A stretch of 64,000 bases of DNA, taken from NCBI RefSeq assembly GCF_030063475.1, contig NZ_JASIRT010000003.1, forward strand, positions 248,001 to 312,000, given 5' to 3'. A program made the translations under genes and the position numbers. The stretch is from Roseomonas sp. E05. Its GTDB lineage: Bacteria > Pseudomonadota > Alphaproteobacteria > Acetobacterales > Acetobacteraceae. The notes beneath the pieces are model-generated. The model saw only the letters and a program-made list of their open reading frames with translations, searched no databases and was not told the DNA's origin. Positions 43,378 to 51,644 of the stretch are shown piece after piece. Each line of letters begins with the position of its first letter. Positions within the stretch are counted from its first letter, which is position 1.

Positions 43378-43695
43378 TCAGTCGCTGCCGGCCTGCTCGA
43401 CGACCAGCAGGCAGGCCGGGCCTTGCGGACGGGCGACATGCTCGGCGCCCGCCGGCAGGTGCAGCACGTCGCCGGGGCCGAGCGTGACCACGCGCTCCGC
43501 CCCATCCTCGCGCAGATGCATCGCCACGCGCCCGGCGAGCACCGCAAAGACCTCCTGACCCGTGTTGACGTGCCAGCGGTAGGGCTGGTCGGTCCAGCGC
43601 AGCTTCACCACCGCATCGGGGATCTGCGCCACATCCGGTCCGGACCAGGCCGGGCCGCCCGGCAGGGCGGCGCCATGGAACAGGCTGGCGCTCAT
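43378..43695 (-). CDS. Cupin-fold protein
   Basis: A 105-residue single-domain cupin. The metal-binding motif 1 is YRWHVNTGQEVFAVLAG, with one histidine and a glutamate, and motif 2 is PGDVLHLPAGAEHVA, with a second histidine. Such proteins may be isomerases, dioxygenases or binding proteins; the role here is not known. Its start overlaps the isochorismatase stop (ATGA at 43692-43695), so both are coupled. Confidence 0.85.
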   Translation of the reverse strand: MSASLFHGAALPGGPAWSGPDVAQIPDAVVKLRWTDQPYRWHVNTGQEVFAVLAGRVAMHLREDGAERVVTLGPGDVLHLPAGAEHVARPQGPACLLVVEQAGSD

Positions 43696-44450
43696 GCGGG
43701 CACCGCCTCCACCGGAACGACGGCGGCGAAGCGGTCAGCCAGCGCCGCCAGCGCCGCGCGCTGCACCCAGGCGGCGGGAAGGCGCGGGCCGCCGAGCGGA
43801 TCGGGCAGGGCGCGCGTCGCGGTGGCATCGCCGGCCACTGTCACGGGCAGGCCCAGGTCGAGCGCCGCGCGTGCGGTGGAGGAGACGCACATATGCGTCA
43901 TGAAACCCGCCAGCAGCAGCTTGCCCCGGCCGGTCCCGGCGATCCGCGCCCGCAGCTCGGTGCCGGCGAAGGCGTTGGGCAGGGCCTTCTCCACGACCGC
44001 CTCGCCCGCTTCCGGCCGGGCAGCCTCCAGGAAGGCGCCGCCACGCCCCGCGCGGTCGAACAGGCCGCCCGGCCGGCCGCGATGCGCCACATGGATCACC
44101 GGCGCCCCGGCCGCGCGGGCGCGCGCGAGCAGGGCGGCGAGACGGGCGCCCGCCGCTTCGATCCCGCCGAGCGGCAATTGGCCGCTGCGGTACTCTTCCT
44201 GGGCGTCGATCACCACCAGCACCGCCTCGCCCAGGCGGGCCGGCACCGGCTGCGCCCCGGCGAGGCCGAGCAGGGTGGGCGGGGGTGGCAAGGCGGTGGC
44301 GGCGGCCTCGAAATGCGCGGCCGCGGCGGCGAACTTGTCGCGGCAACCGGGATTGCAGAAGCCGACGGTTTCTTCCTGCCAGAGGGTGAGGGCCTCCGGC
44401 ACGACCGGCTTGCCTGACCAGGGGCAGGCCTCGTTGATGGGTTTCGGCAT
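43692..44450 (-). CDS. Isochorismatase-like cysteine hydrolase with N-terminal cysteine cluster
   Basis: A 252-residue protein. Residues about 75-240 are the cysteine hydrolase domain with the triad Asp82 (VVIDAQEEY), Lys155 (VEKALPNAF) and Cys188 (FMTHMCVSS). Such enzymes hydrolyse amides or vinyl ethers (nicotinamidase, N-carbamoylsarcosine amidase, isochorismatase). The first 45 residues carry a separate metal-binding-like cluster, CPWSGKPV followed by GFCNPGCRDKF (Cys9, Cys32, Cys36), which looks like a TRASH/YHS-type element. The combination is unusual. AGGAGA nine bases upstream sets the start. The gene is divergent from the GlxA-type regulator by under 70 bases and co-transcribed with the cupin gene. 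Confidence 0.85.
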   Translation of the reverse strand: MPKPINEACPWSGKPVVPEALTLWQEETVGFCNPGCRDKFAAAAAHFEAAATALPPPPTLLGLAGAQPVPARLGEAVLVVIDAQEEYRSGQLPLGGIEAAGARLAALLARARAAGAPVIHVAHRGRPGGLFDRAGRGGAFLEAARPEAGEAVVEKALPNAFAGTELRARIAGTGRGKLLLAGFMTHMCVSSTARAALDLGLPVTVAGDATATRALPDPLGGPRLPAAWVQRAALAALADRFAAVVPVEAVPA

Positions 44451-44515
44451 GGAAGGCGTTCTCCTGCTTCGTCGGCCCTATCCTGCTGCGGCGCCGCTCT
44501 GGCATGAAGGACGTC
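44451..44515. promoter_or_regulatory. Divergent promoter region, isochorismatase-cupin / regulator
   Basis: A gap of about 65 bases must contain both promoters and any operator for the GlxA-type regulator. No palindrome stands out; AraC-type regulators commonly use direct repeats, and none is clear here. Confidence 0.35.
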
Positions 44516-45514
44516 ATGCCCTCCTTTCCTGCCAAGCCGCGCCATATCGTCCTGCCGCTCTATCCCGGGGTGATGCTGCTCGACCTCGCGGGGCCGGCGG
44601 AAGTCTTCGCGACCGCCCTCCGCCTCGCCGGGGCGGCCGGGCCGCCTCCCTACCGTCTCCACATCGTCTCGGCCGCGGGCGGCGCGGTGCCCACCGAGTT
44701 GGGCCTCGGGCTGGACAGCGCGCCGTGGTCCAGCCTGGAGGGGGTGCCGGTCGATACGCTGCTCGTGCCGGGCGGGGATGGTGCCCTGGCCGCGGCGGAG
44801 GATGCCGCGTTCCTGGACTGGCTGCGCGGCAGGGCGGGTGAGGCGCGGCGGGTGGCCTCGGTATGTCTCGGTGCCTTCATCCTCGCCGGGGCGGGGCTGC
44901 TGGAGGGCCGCGCCGCCACGACCCACTGGCGGCACTGCGCCGCGCTGCAGCGGCGCCATCCCGGCGTGACGGTGCGGCCCGAGCCGATCTTCGTGCGGGA
45001 TGGCCGCTTCTGGACCTCCGCCGGCGTGACGGCCGGGATCGACATGGCGCTGGCCTTGGTGGAGGAGGATCTCGGCCATGCCCTGGCGCTGGAGGTGGCG
45101 CAGCGGCTGGTGGTGTTCCTGAAGCGCCCGGGCGGGCAGGCACAGTTCAGCGCCGCACTGGCGGCCCAGGCCAGCAGCCGCGACAGCGACTTCGCCGCGC
45201 TGCTCGGCTGGATGGCGGCCAACCTCGCCGCCGACCTGCGGGTGGAGGCGCTGGCCGAGCGCGCCGGCATGGCGCCGCGCAGCTTTGCCCGCGCCTTCCT
45301 CGCGCAGACCGGCGAGACGCCCGCCCATGCCGTGGAGGGGCTGCGCGTGGAGGCGGCGCGGCATCTGCTGGAGGCAGGAGAACTGCCGGTGGCGGAAATC
45401 GCCCGCCGCTGCGGCTTCGGTGACGATGAGCGGATGCGGCGTGCCTTCCTGCGCCGGCTCGGGGCTTCGCCAGCGGAATACCGCGCCCGCTTCGGGCAGA
45501 TGGCGCCCTTATGA
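44516..45514 (+). CDS. GlxA-type transcriptional regulator (DJ-1/PfpI plus AraC HTH)
   Basis: A 332-residue regulator. The N-terminal domain (about 8-190) has the DJ-1/PfpI-like fold: VLPLYPGVMLLDLAGPAEVF, VDTLLVPGG, and VASVCLGAFILAGAGLL with the nucleophile-elbow cysteine position. The C-terminal AraC domain has two helix-turn-helix motifs, LAERAGMAPRSFARAF and IARRCGFGDDERMRRAF, ending with GASPAEYRARF. The ATG at 44504 is an alternative start; 44516 is preferred because AAGGA precedes it. It is divergent from the isochorismatase-cupin pair and probably controls it. The ligand is unknown. Confidence 0.88.
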   Translation: MPSFPAKPRHIVLPLYPGVMLLDLAGPAEVFATALRLAGAAGPPPYRLHIVSAAGGAVPTELGLGLDSAPWSSLEGVPVDTLLVPGGDGALAAAEDAAFLDWLRGRAGEARRVASVCLGAFILAGAGLLEGRAATTHWRHCAALQRRHPGVTVRPEPIFVRDGRFWTSAGVTAGIDMALALVEEDLGHALALEVAQRLVVFLKRPGGQAQFSAALAAQASSRDSDFAALLGWMAANLAADLRVEALAERAGMAPRSFARAFLAQTGETPAHAVEGLRVEAARHLLEAGELPVAEIARRCGFGDDERMRRAFLRRLGASPAEYRARFGQMAPL

Positions 45515-45520
45515 AGAAGG

Positions 45521-45557
45521 CTGGGGGAAAGAATTCCCCCAGACCCCCATCTTTTTT
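45521..45557 (+). terminator. Rho-independent terminator of the GGGGGAA-N4-TTCCCCC type
   Basis: CTGGGGGAA (45521-45529) and TTCCCCCAG (45534-45542) form a 9-bp stem, four-base loop AGAA, then ACCCCCATC and six T's (45552-45557). It begins seven bases past the regulator stop. It is the second copy of the design at 7398. Confidence 0.85.
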
Positions 45558-45610
45558 CTTCGGGTTTCCCGTGCGGGCTGCGCGCGCGGCTTCCCCCGAT
45601 CGTCCTTGTA

Positions 45611-47053
45611 TCAGCCGCGCTTGCGGCGGGGCGCCGGTGCAGCGAACAGGTCGGGCTCCGGTGCTTCGGCAGCGGCCGGTTCCGCCGCCTTGGCCCTGGG
45701 CGCCGCCTTGCGCGGCGCGGGCTTGGCCGGCTTCGCGGGGGCCGGCTCGGCCCTGGCGGGCTTGGCCTTGGTGCGCGCGGCCGGCTTCTTGGGCGCCGGT
45801 GCCACGCTCTCCTCCACCACCATCCGGGCCAGCGGCTTCTTCTTCGGCGCGGGGTTGCCCGCCACCACGTCGAGTGCCGCGGCGATATCCTCCACCAGAT
45901 CCTCGACGTCCTCCAGGCCGACCGAGAGCCGCACCGCACCCTCCGAAATGCCGAGCCGTGCACGCTCCTCCGCCGAGACCTTGCTGTGCGTCGTCGTCGC
46001 GGGGTGGGTGATCAGGCTCTTGGAATCGCCCAGGTTGTTGGAGATGTCCACCACCCGCAGCGCGTCGAGGAAGCGGAAGGCCGCCTCCTTGCCGCCCTTC
46101 AGCTCGAAGCTGACCAGCGTGCCGCCGCCCGACATCTGCTGCTTGGCGAGCGCATATTGCGGATGACTGGCGAGGTAGGGATAGCAGACGCGGCCGATCT
46201 CGGCGCGCTCCTCCAGCATCTGCGCGATGGCGGCGGCGCTGCGGCACATGGCCGGCACGCGCAGGTGCAGCGTCTCCAGCCCCTTCAGGATGACCCAGGC
46301 GTTGAAGGGCGAGATGGCCGGGCCGGTGTTGCGGATGAAGGGCTGCAGGATCTCCTCGACCCACTTCTTGCTGCCCAGCACGGCGCCGCCGAGCACGCGG
46401 CCCTGCCCGTCGAAATGCTTGGTGGCGGAATAGACCACGACGTCGGCGCCGAACTTCATCGGCTTCTGCAGCAGCGGCGTGGCGAAGACGTTGTCCACCA
46501 CCACCACCGCGCCGGCGGCATGCGCGAGCTCGCAGACCGCCTTCAGGTCCACCAGCTCCAGCATCGGGTTCGAGGGGGTCTCGATCAGCACCATCTGGCA
46601 GGGACGCTTGAAGGCCGCTTCCCACTGCGCAAGGTCGCCGCCGTCCACGAACTCGGTCTGGATGCCGTAGCGCGGCAGCAGGGTGGAGACGATCCAGTGG
46701 CAGGAGCCGAACAGAGCGCGCGAGGCCACCACGCGGTCCCCCGCCTTGAGGTGCGAGAGCATCGCGGAACTGACCGCGGCCATGCCGGTGGCGGTGGCGC
46801 GACAGGCCTCGGCCCCCTCCAGCGCGGCGAGCCGCGCCTCCAGCATCTGCACGGTCGGGTTGCCGAAGCGGGAATACTGGAAGTGCTGTGCCGCGCCGGT
46901 GAAGGTCTGCTCGGCCTGGAGGGCGTTGTCGTAGACGAAGCCCGAGGTCAGGTAGAGCGACTCGGAGGTCTCATCGATGTTGCTGCGCATCTGCCCGCCA
47001 CGGACCAGCAGGGTGGCGGGGCGCAAGGGGCGGTCTGAGGCGGGCTTTGCCAT
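45611..47053 (-). CDS. metZ: O-succinylhomoserine sulfhydrylase with histone-like C-terminal tail
   Basis: A 480-residue PLP enzyme of the Cys/Met metabolism family that makes homocysteine from O-succinylhomoserine and sulfide. The PLP lysine 212 is in SATKHFDGQGRVLGG. Other conserved parts are YSRFGNPTVQMLE, SRALFGSCHWIV and ETPSNPMLELVD. The specific-family signature DGQGR fits MetZ. The catalytic core ends near residue 398. The last 80 residues form an Ala/Lys/Pro-rich tail (for example PAKPAKPAPRKAAPRAK) resembling histone H1 C-termini, which is not normal for MetZ. The ATG at 47053 is chosen because the SAM-II riboswitch lies just upstream. The frame is open to 47251. Confidence 0.9.
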   Translation of the reverse strand: MAKPASDRPLRPATLLVRGGQMRSNIDETSESLYLTSGFVYDNALQAEQTFTGAAQHFQYSRFGNPTVQMLEARLAALEGAEACRATATGMAAVSSAMLSHLKAGDRVVASRALFGSCHWIVSTLLPRYGIQTEFVDGGDLAQWEAAFKRPCQMVLIETPSNPMLELVDLKAVCELAHAAGAVVVVDNVFATPLLQKPMKFGADVVVYSATKHFDGQGRVLGGAVLGSKKWVEEILQPFIRNTGPAISPFNAWVILKGLETLHLRVPAMCRSAAAIAQMLEERAEIGRVCYPYLASHPQYALAKQQMSGGGTLVSFELKGGKEAAFRFLDALRVVDISNNLGDSKSLITHPATTTHSKVSAEERARLGISEGAVRLSVGLEDVEDLVEDIAAALDVVAGNPAPKKKPLARMVVEESVAPAPKKPAARTKAKPARAEPAPAKPAKPAPRKAAPRAKAAEPAAAEAPEPDLFAAPAPRRKRG

Positions 47054-47099
47054 GGGGCGGGCGACTCTCGGGCTTGCATCACACAAACCGGCCCGGTCG

Positions 47100-47127
47100 G
47101 GCGGGGACTCCGCACGGCAGCCCCGCC
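47100..47127 (-). promoter_or_regulatory. Hairpin between the riboswitch and metZ, possible expression platform
   Basis: In the metZ mRNA, GGCGGGG (minus strand 47127-47121) can pair with CCCCGCC (47106-47100). It abuts the 3' pseudoknot strand of the SAM-II element, so ligand binding could influence its formation or ribosome access about 47 bases from the ATG. Confidence 0.4.
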
Positions 47128-47185
47128 GCGGCCGTTTAGCGCGATTGTTTAAGCTCGCCGCAAGCTGGCCGGACAAATCGCGAGC
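47127..47185 (-). promoter_or_regulatory. SAM-II riboswitch
   Basis: On the minus strand, upstream of metZ, the element reads: P1 strand CUCGC, loop GAUUUGUCCGGCC...GCUUGC, P1 partner GCGAG, then UUAAACAAUCGC and GCUAAA. P1 pairs 47180-47184 with 47154-47158. Loop bases CGGCC (47167-47171) pair with GGCCG (47129-47133) after GCUAAA to make the H-type pseudoknot. Element order, conserved AUUUG, UUAAA and GCUAAA segments, and position before a methionine gene of an alphaproteobacterium all match SAM-II. High S-adenosylmethionine should shut off metZ. Confidence 0.88.
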
Positions 47186-47258
47186 GCCTCTCGCGAGGCC
47201 GCCGGACCTTACGCCCGGCTTGCCCCCCGCACAAGGCCGGGCTACAACCACCCGCGAC

Positions 47259-47333
47259 GCGGGCGTAGTTCAGAGGTAGAACGTCAGCTTCCCAAGCTGA
47301 ATGTCGTGGGTTCGATTCCCATCGCCCGCTCCA
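47259..47333 (+). tRNA. tRNA-Gly, anticodon CCC
   Basis: A 75-base cloverleaf including an encoded CCA end. The acceptor stem GCGGGCG pairs with CGCCCGC; the D stem is GUUC/GAAC; the anticodon stem UCAGC/GCUGA encloses UUCCCAA with anticodon CCC; a five-base variable loop follows; the T arm GUGGG/CCCAU with loop UUCGAUU closes it. CCC reads the glycine codon GGG. Confidence 0.96.
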
Positions 47334-47405
47334 ATTTCCCCCTTCAGTATCCTGCCGCCCCGGCCGCCCCCTTTCGCGAAGGCGGCAAGGCTCCCGCCAT
47401 CCGGT

Positions 47406-48290
47406 TCAGGCGCCGACCAACTCGGCCGGGTCCGGCATCGGCGGCAGGGTGGTGGTGGTGCCGCCATTCGCCTCGGTCCAGCCGGTCATGTCGATCACGA
47501 ACATGCGCTGCGGCTCCACCAGGCGGTGGCGCGCCGACTGGCCCTCCAGCGTCCATTCCAGATAGCCCGGGCGCGGCAGCCGGCCGTCCCGCTCCAGCCC
47601 GCGTCGCGCGCCGACCATGGCCGTGGCTGGCGCCCAGACGATCTCCATCTCCCGGTGCCGCATCCTCCGATAGACGTGCAGGTGCCCGCAGGCGATGACC
47701 TTCACGCCGCCCCCGGCGCAGGCATCGAGGAAGGCCCGCCGCGCCTCGAAGGGCATGCTGGAGGTGGTGAAGCGCCGGTCCTCCGGATCGCTGTCGAAGG
47801 GAGGCATGTGGGTGAAGACCATCACGGGGCGGCCGCCGCGTGTTGCCAGGGCCTCGGCGAGGAAGGCCTGCTGCGCGGCCTCCTCCGGCAGGCCGCTGCC
47901 CATCAGCGCGGTGTCCAGCCCGACGAGGCGCCAGGCGCCGAGGTCGCGCAGCCACCATTGCGGGCCGACATGCTCCCGCCAGGCCGCCAGGCGCGCCGGC
48001 GTCAGCGGCTGCTCCAGGCGCGAGAAGCGGGGCGCCTCGCCGATGTCGTGGTTCCCGGGAATGGCCAGCCAGGGAACGCCGAGCGCGGCCATGGCCGCGG
48101 CGCCGTAGCGCAGGTCCTCCGGCGCGACGGGGCCGTTGAAGGCAAGGTCGCCGCCATGCACGATCAGGTCGGGCGCCGCCTCGCGCATGGCGGCGCGGAA
48201 GGCGGCGAAGTTGACGGCGAAATAGCCGTGGCTGGGCGAGAGATGCGTGTCGCTCACCTGCACCAGCCGGATCGGGGCGTTGTCGTTCAT
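47406..48290 (-). CDS. Calcineurin-like metallophosphoesterase (CpdA-like)
   Basis: A 294-residue cytoplasmic phosphoesterase. All metal-binding motifs are present: VQVSDTHLS, VHGGDLAFNG, IPGNHDIGE, VFTHMPP and CGHLHVYRRM. They are arranged as in class III cyclic nucleotide phosphodiesterases (CpdA), so cAMP or another phosphodiester is a possible substrate. The ATG at 48290 overlaps the stop of the peptide-binding protein gene (ATGA at 48287-48290). That coupling to a transport protein is unexpected. It is convergent with tRNA-Gly. Confidence 0.88.
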   Translation of the reverse strand: MNDNAPIRLVQVSDTHLSPSHGYFAVNFAAFRAAMREAAPDLIVHGGDLAFNGPVAPEDLRYGAAAMAALGVPWLAIPGNHDIGEAPRFSRLEQPLTPARLAAWREHVGPQWWLRDLGAWRLVGLDTALMGSGLPEEAAQQAFLAEALATRGGRPVMVFTHMPPFDSDPEDRRFTTSSMPFEARRAFLDACAGGGVKVIACGHLHVYRRMRHREMEIVWAPATAMVGARRGLERDGRLPRPGYLEWTLEGQSARHRLVEPQRMFVIDMTGWTEANGGTTTTLPPMPDPAELVGA

Positions 48291-49831
48291 GCGAAGCTCA
48301 GATTGTCCGGCCGCAGGTCCATGAAATAGAAGGTGTAGGGGCGCCACTTCACCCGGCTCCGCACGGCGTAGAACTCGGCGGGCTGGTAGAGCACCGTGCC
48401 GGGCGCGGCATCCTCCCAGGCATCCAGCATCGCCCTGAACAGCGCCTTGCGCTTCGCCGGGTCGGTTTCGCCTTCCAGCGCACGGCCGGCGGCGTTGAAG
48501 GCTTCCGTCGAGGCGAAGGCGCCGGACTTCTGGAACCAGCTCGACGGCCCCCAGGAGATCCAGAGCGAGCCGAGCGGATCGGGCAGGCGCGTCGAGTTGG
48601 AGTTGTTGCCGACCTGCCGCCCCTCGGCGCGCATCTGGCTGAAGTTCTCCACCACCTGCAGCCGCGCGTTCACGCCGACGGCGCGCCACATCTCGATCAT
48701 GACCTGCGCCGCGCGCAGTGCGTTGGTGTAGTAGTTCGGCAGGGTGCGGTAGATGATCTCCTGGCCGTTGTAGCCGGCCTCGCGCAGCAGCCGCTTCGCC
48801 CGCTCCGGGTCGTAGGGCAGGGAGCGGCCCTGCAGGAACATGTCGCCGTATTCCGGGAAGTTGTGGCCCGGCGGCACCACCGCGGCGCCGCCCCAGAGCG
48901 TGTCCACCAGAAGCTGGCGGTCGATCGCCAGGCCGAGCGCCTGGCGGAGGCGCTTGTCGCCCATGCCCGGGCCGCGCTCGTCGAAGGTCAGCACATGGAC
49001 ATTGGCCAGCACCACCTGGCGGATGTCCACATCCTCGATCGGGCGGAAGGTTTCGAGCTGGTCGGGCGGCACGTTGGTGATCAGGTCCACGTCGCCGGCC
49101 TGCAGCGCCGCGACGCGCGCGGCCAGTTCGGGGATCTGGCGGAACACCACCTGCCGCGCCGTCGGGCGCGCCATCCAGTAGTCGTCGAAGGCGTCGAGCG
49201 TGATGCGCTGGTAGCTCTGCATCGCGCGCAGCTTGTAGGGGCCGGTGCCGACCGGGTCGCGGCTGAAGCCGTCGAAGCCGCGCTCCTCATAGGCGCGCTT
49301 GTTGACGATCCAGGCGCACCAGGAGGCAAGGCGCTGCTCCAGCAGCACGTCCGGCACGCGGGTGCGGAAGCGCACGGCCTTGTCGCCCACCGCCTCGACG
49401 CTGGCCAGCGTGGCGAAATAGGATCTCGCCTCCGGCATCAGCGGCTTCTCGCCATGCATGCGGTTGGAGGTGAAGGTGTAGACCACGTCCTCCGGCGTCA
49501 GCAGGTCGCCGTTGTGGAAGCGGACCCCCTCGCGCAGCGTCAGCACCAGCTCGCTCGGCCCGTTGCGCGTCCAGGAGGTGGCGAGATGCGGCTTCAGCTC
49601 CGCGCCGCCGCCGTCCGGCGCGGCGAGAAAGTCACGCCGGATCAGCGTGTCGAAGATCGAGTAGGTGATGCGGGTGCCGACATTGGAAAGCTCGCGCGCC
49701 GGCTCCAGCGTCGGCGGCAGTTCGGGCACCCCGATGTTGAGCACCGGCCGGGCACCGCCCTGCGCCGTGGCGGCGCGTGCGAAGGGCAGTGCCATGCCGG
49801 CACCGAGCAGGGAACGACGAGGAAGTTTCAT
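48287..49831 (-). CDS. ABC transporter substrate-binding protein, family 5 (peptide/opine type)
   Basis: A 514-residue periplasmic binding protein. The N-terminus has a twin-arginine-type signal (MKLPRRSLLGAGMALPFARA, cleaved near ATAQ). Family motifs are LEPARELSNVGTRITYSIFD, LTLREGVRFHNGDLLTPEDV and SRDPVGTGPYKL, which match the dipeptide/oligopeptide/nickel binding class (SBP_bac_5). No permease or ATPase genes are adjacent, so the transporter partners lie elsewhere or the protein is an orphan. It is the first gene of a two-gene unit with the phosphoesterase. Confidence 0.9.
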   Translation of the reverse strand: MKLPRRSLLGAGMALPFARAATAQGGARPVLNIGVPELPPTLEPARELSNVGTRITYSIFDTLIRRDFLAAPDGGGAELKPHLATSWTRNGPSELVLTLREGVRFHNGDLLTPEDVVYTFTSNRMHGEKPLMPEARSYFATLASVEAVGDKAVRFRTRVPDVLLEQRLASWCAWIVNKRAYEERGFDGFSRDPVGTGPYKLRAMQSYQRITLDAFDDYWMARPTARQVVFRQIPELAARVAALQAGDVDLITNVPPDQLETFRPIEDVDIRQVVLANVHVLTFDERGPGMGDKRLRQALGLAIDRQLLVDTLWGGAAVVPPGHNFPEYGDMFLQGRSLPYDPERAKRLLREAGYNGQEIIYRTLPNYYTNALRAAQVMIEMWRAVGVNARLQVVENFSQMRAEGRQVGNNSNSTRLPDPLGSLWISWGPSSWFQKSGAFASTEAFNAAGRALEGETDPAKRKALFRAMLDAWEDAAPGTVLYQPAEFYAVRSRVKWRPYTFYFMDLRPDNLSFA

Positions 49832-49924
49832 GACAGGTCACCCGTTTGTCCGGGCGAAGAGTTCGCATTCCTCCGTGATGCCGGTTTGACAGAGCTGCGT
49901 CGGTTCCGTGACGGTTGCCGGTCC

Positions 49925-51643
49925 TCAGGGCCGCACCGCCGGCGGCAGCCGCGCCGGCCCGGCCGCCGGGAAGGAGGGCTGGAGCGGCCCGACCCCCGCC
50001 GTGGTCGGCACCGGCCTGCCCGGCGGGTCCACCCCCGCGAGGCTGTCGGCCGAGTAGGATTCCACGGGTTTCTCGCCCTCCAGTGGCGGGATGGAGACGA
50101 CCGAGGCCACCAGCCCTTCCTGCCAGCCGCCGCCCAGTGCCTTGTAGAGCGAGACCAGATCGGTGGTCAGCGCCAGGGTCGCGCGCACCCGCTGCTGCCG
50201 CGCATCCACCAGGCTGCGCTGCGCGTCCAGTACCTCGATGAAGCTGGAGAGCCCGTTGTTGTAGCGGCTGCGCGCCAGGCTCAGGGCGGTCTCGGCGGAT
50301 TTGACGGTGCGCTCCAGCAGGTCCCGCTGCACCTTGTCGGTGCGGTAGGCGACGAGGCTGTCCTCCACCTCGCGCAGCGCGTTGAGCACGGCGCTGCGAT
50401 AGGCCAGGGCAGCCTCGGCCTGCTGCACGCGGGCCAAGCGGAGGTTGGCGGTCAGCCTTCCGCCCTGGAAGATCGGCAGCGAGATGGCCGGCCCGAAGGA
50501 ATAGAAGTGGCTGGCCCAGTTGGTCAGGTAGTCGGAATCCACGGCGCGGAGGCCGATGCTGCCGGTCAGCGAGATGTCCGGATAGAACTGCGCCGTGGCG
50601 ACGCCGATGCCGGCGGTGGCGGCATGCAGCCGGGCCTCCGCCTGGCGGATGTCGGGCCGCCGCCGCGCCAGCGAGGAGGGCAGGCCCACCGGCACCGAGG
50701 GCGGCGTCGGGGGGATCGGCGCGGTGACGGAAAGCTCCCGGTCCAGCGCGCCGGGTGGCTGGCCGGTGAGCACGCTGAGGCGGTTCATCGCCTGCTGCAC
50801 CTGCCGCTTGAAGGGCTGCAGCTGTGCTTCGTAGGCGGTGACCTGGGCACGCTGGTTGGCGACGTCCAGCTCGGTGGTCAGGCCCTGGCGCCGGCGCCGT
50901 TCGGTCAGTTGCAGCAGCTCGCGCGCGGTGTCCACGTTCTGCTGCTGGCTGCGCTCCAGGGCCTGGGCGCCGCGCAGCCCGGCATAGGTCTGCGCCACCT
51001 CCGCCAGCAGCGTGACGAGCGCGTCGTTGGTGCCCTCCACCGCCGCCTGGGTCTGCGCGTTGGCCTGCTCCACCGAGCGGCGGACGCGGCCGAACAGGTC
51101 CAGCTCCCAGCTGGAATCGAAGCCGAGCTGGAACAGGTTGGCCGGCTCGGTGGCGCTGTTGAGCGCGCCGCCCAGTGCGTCCGCCACCCGGTTGCCGAGG
51201 CCGGGCTCCTGGTCGTTGAGCTGCTGGTTGCTGCGCAGCTGCTCGATGGAACTGAAGGCGCCCTGCGACTTCAGGATGCCGCGCAGGCCGAGCTGCTGGC
51301 GGGTATAGGTGCCGCTGCCGTTCAGGCTGGGCAGGCCGGCGCCGCGGGCCGCCGCCTCGGCCTGCCGCGCCTCGGCGATGCGCAGCACCGCCTGCTGCAG
51401 GTCCGGGTTGCCGGCCACCGTGCGCTCGATCAGCGAGGTCAGCACCGGGTCCTTGAAGCCGGTCCACCAGCGCGGGTCCGGATCGGCCTGGAGCGAGACC
51501 CCGCCGGCTGGATTGTGGGCGGCATCGCTCCAGGCCGGCGGCACATCGGCGCGCGGCGGGACGAAGTCGGGGCCGACGGTGCAGGCGCCGAGGCCGGCGG
51601 CCAGGGCGAGCGAAAGGGCGGCGCGAAAGCTCGAGACGTGCAA
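49925..51643 (-). CDS. Outer-membrane efflux lipoprotein, NodT/TolC family
   Basis: A 572-residue outer-membrane channel protein. It has a lipoprotein signal (SLALAAGLGAC) and starts with CTVGPDFVPPRA, typical of NodT family channels. Two tandem outer-membrane-efflux repeats form the beta-barrel and periplasmic alpha-barrel (for example RVRRSVEQANAQTQAA, ARSRYNNGLSSFIEVLDAQR). The C-terminal tail of about 90 residues is proline-rich. It is the third gene of the tripartite efflux operon (HlyD-type adaptor, MFS pump, channel), one base after the pump gene. Confidence 0.92.
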   Translation of the reverse strand: MHVSSFRAALSLALAAGLGACTVGPDFVPPRADVPPAWSDAAHNPAGGVSLQADPDPRWWTGFKDPVLTSLIERTVAGNPDLQQAVLRIAEARQAEAAARGAGLPSLNGSGTYTRQQLGLRGILKSQGAFSSIEQLRSNQQLNDQEPGLGNRVADALGGALNSATEPANLFQLGFDSSWELDLFGRVRRSVEQANAQTQAAVEGTNDALVTLLAEVAQTYAGLRGAQALERSQQQNVDTARELLQLTERRRRQGLTTELDVANQRAQVTAYEAQLQPFKRQVQQAMNRLSVLTGQPPGALDRELSVTAPIPPTPPSVPVGLPSSLARRRPDIRQAEARLHAATAGIGVATAQFYPDISLTGSIGLRAVDSDYLTNWASHFYSFGPAISLPIFQGGRLTANLRLARVQQAEAALAYRSAVLNALREVEDSLVAYRTDKVQRDLLERTVKSAETALSLARSRYNNGLSSFIEVLDAQRSLVDARQQRVRATLALTTDLVSLYKALGGGWQEGLVASVVSIPPLEGEKPVESYSADSLAGVDPPGRPVPTTAGVGPLQPSFPAAGPARLPPAVRP

Positions 51644-51644
51644 C

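Noticed and set aside
47054-47251. N-terminal extension of metZ to 47251
   Set aside because: It would translate through the SAM-II riboswitch; the core MetZ start is at 47053.
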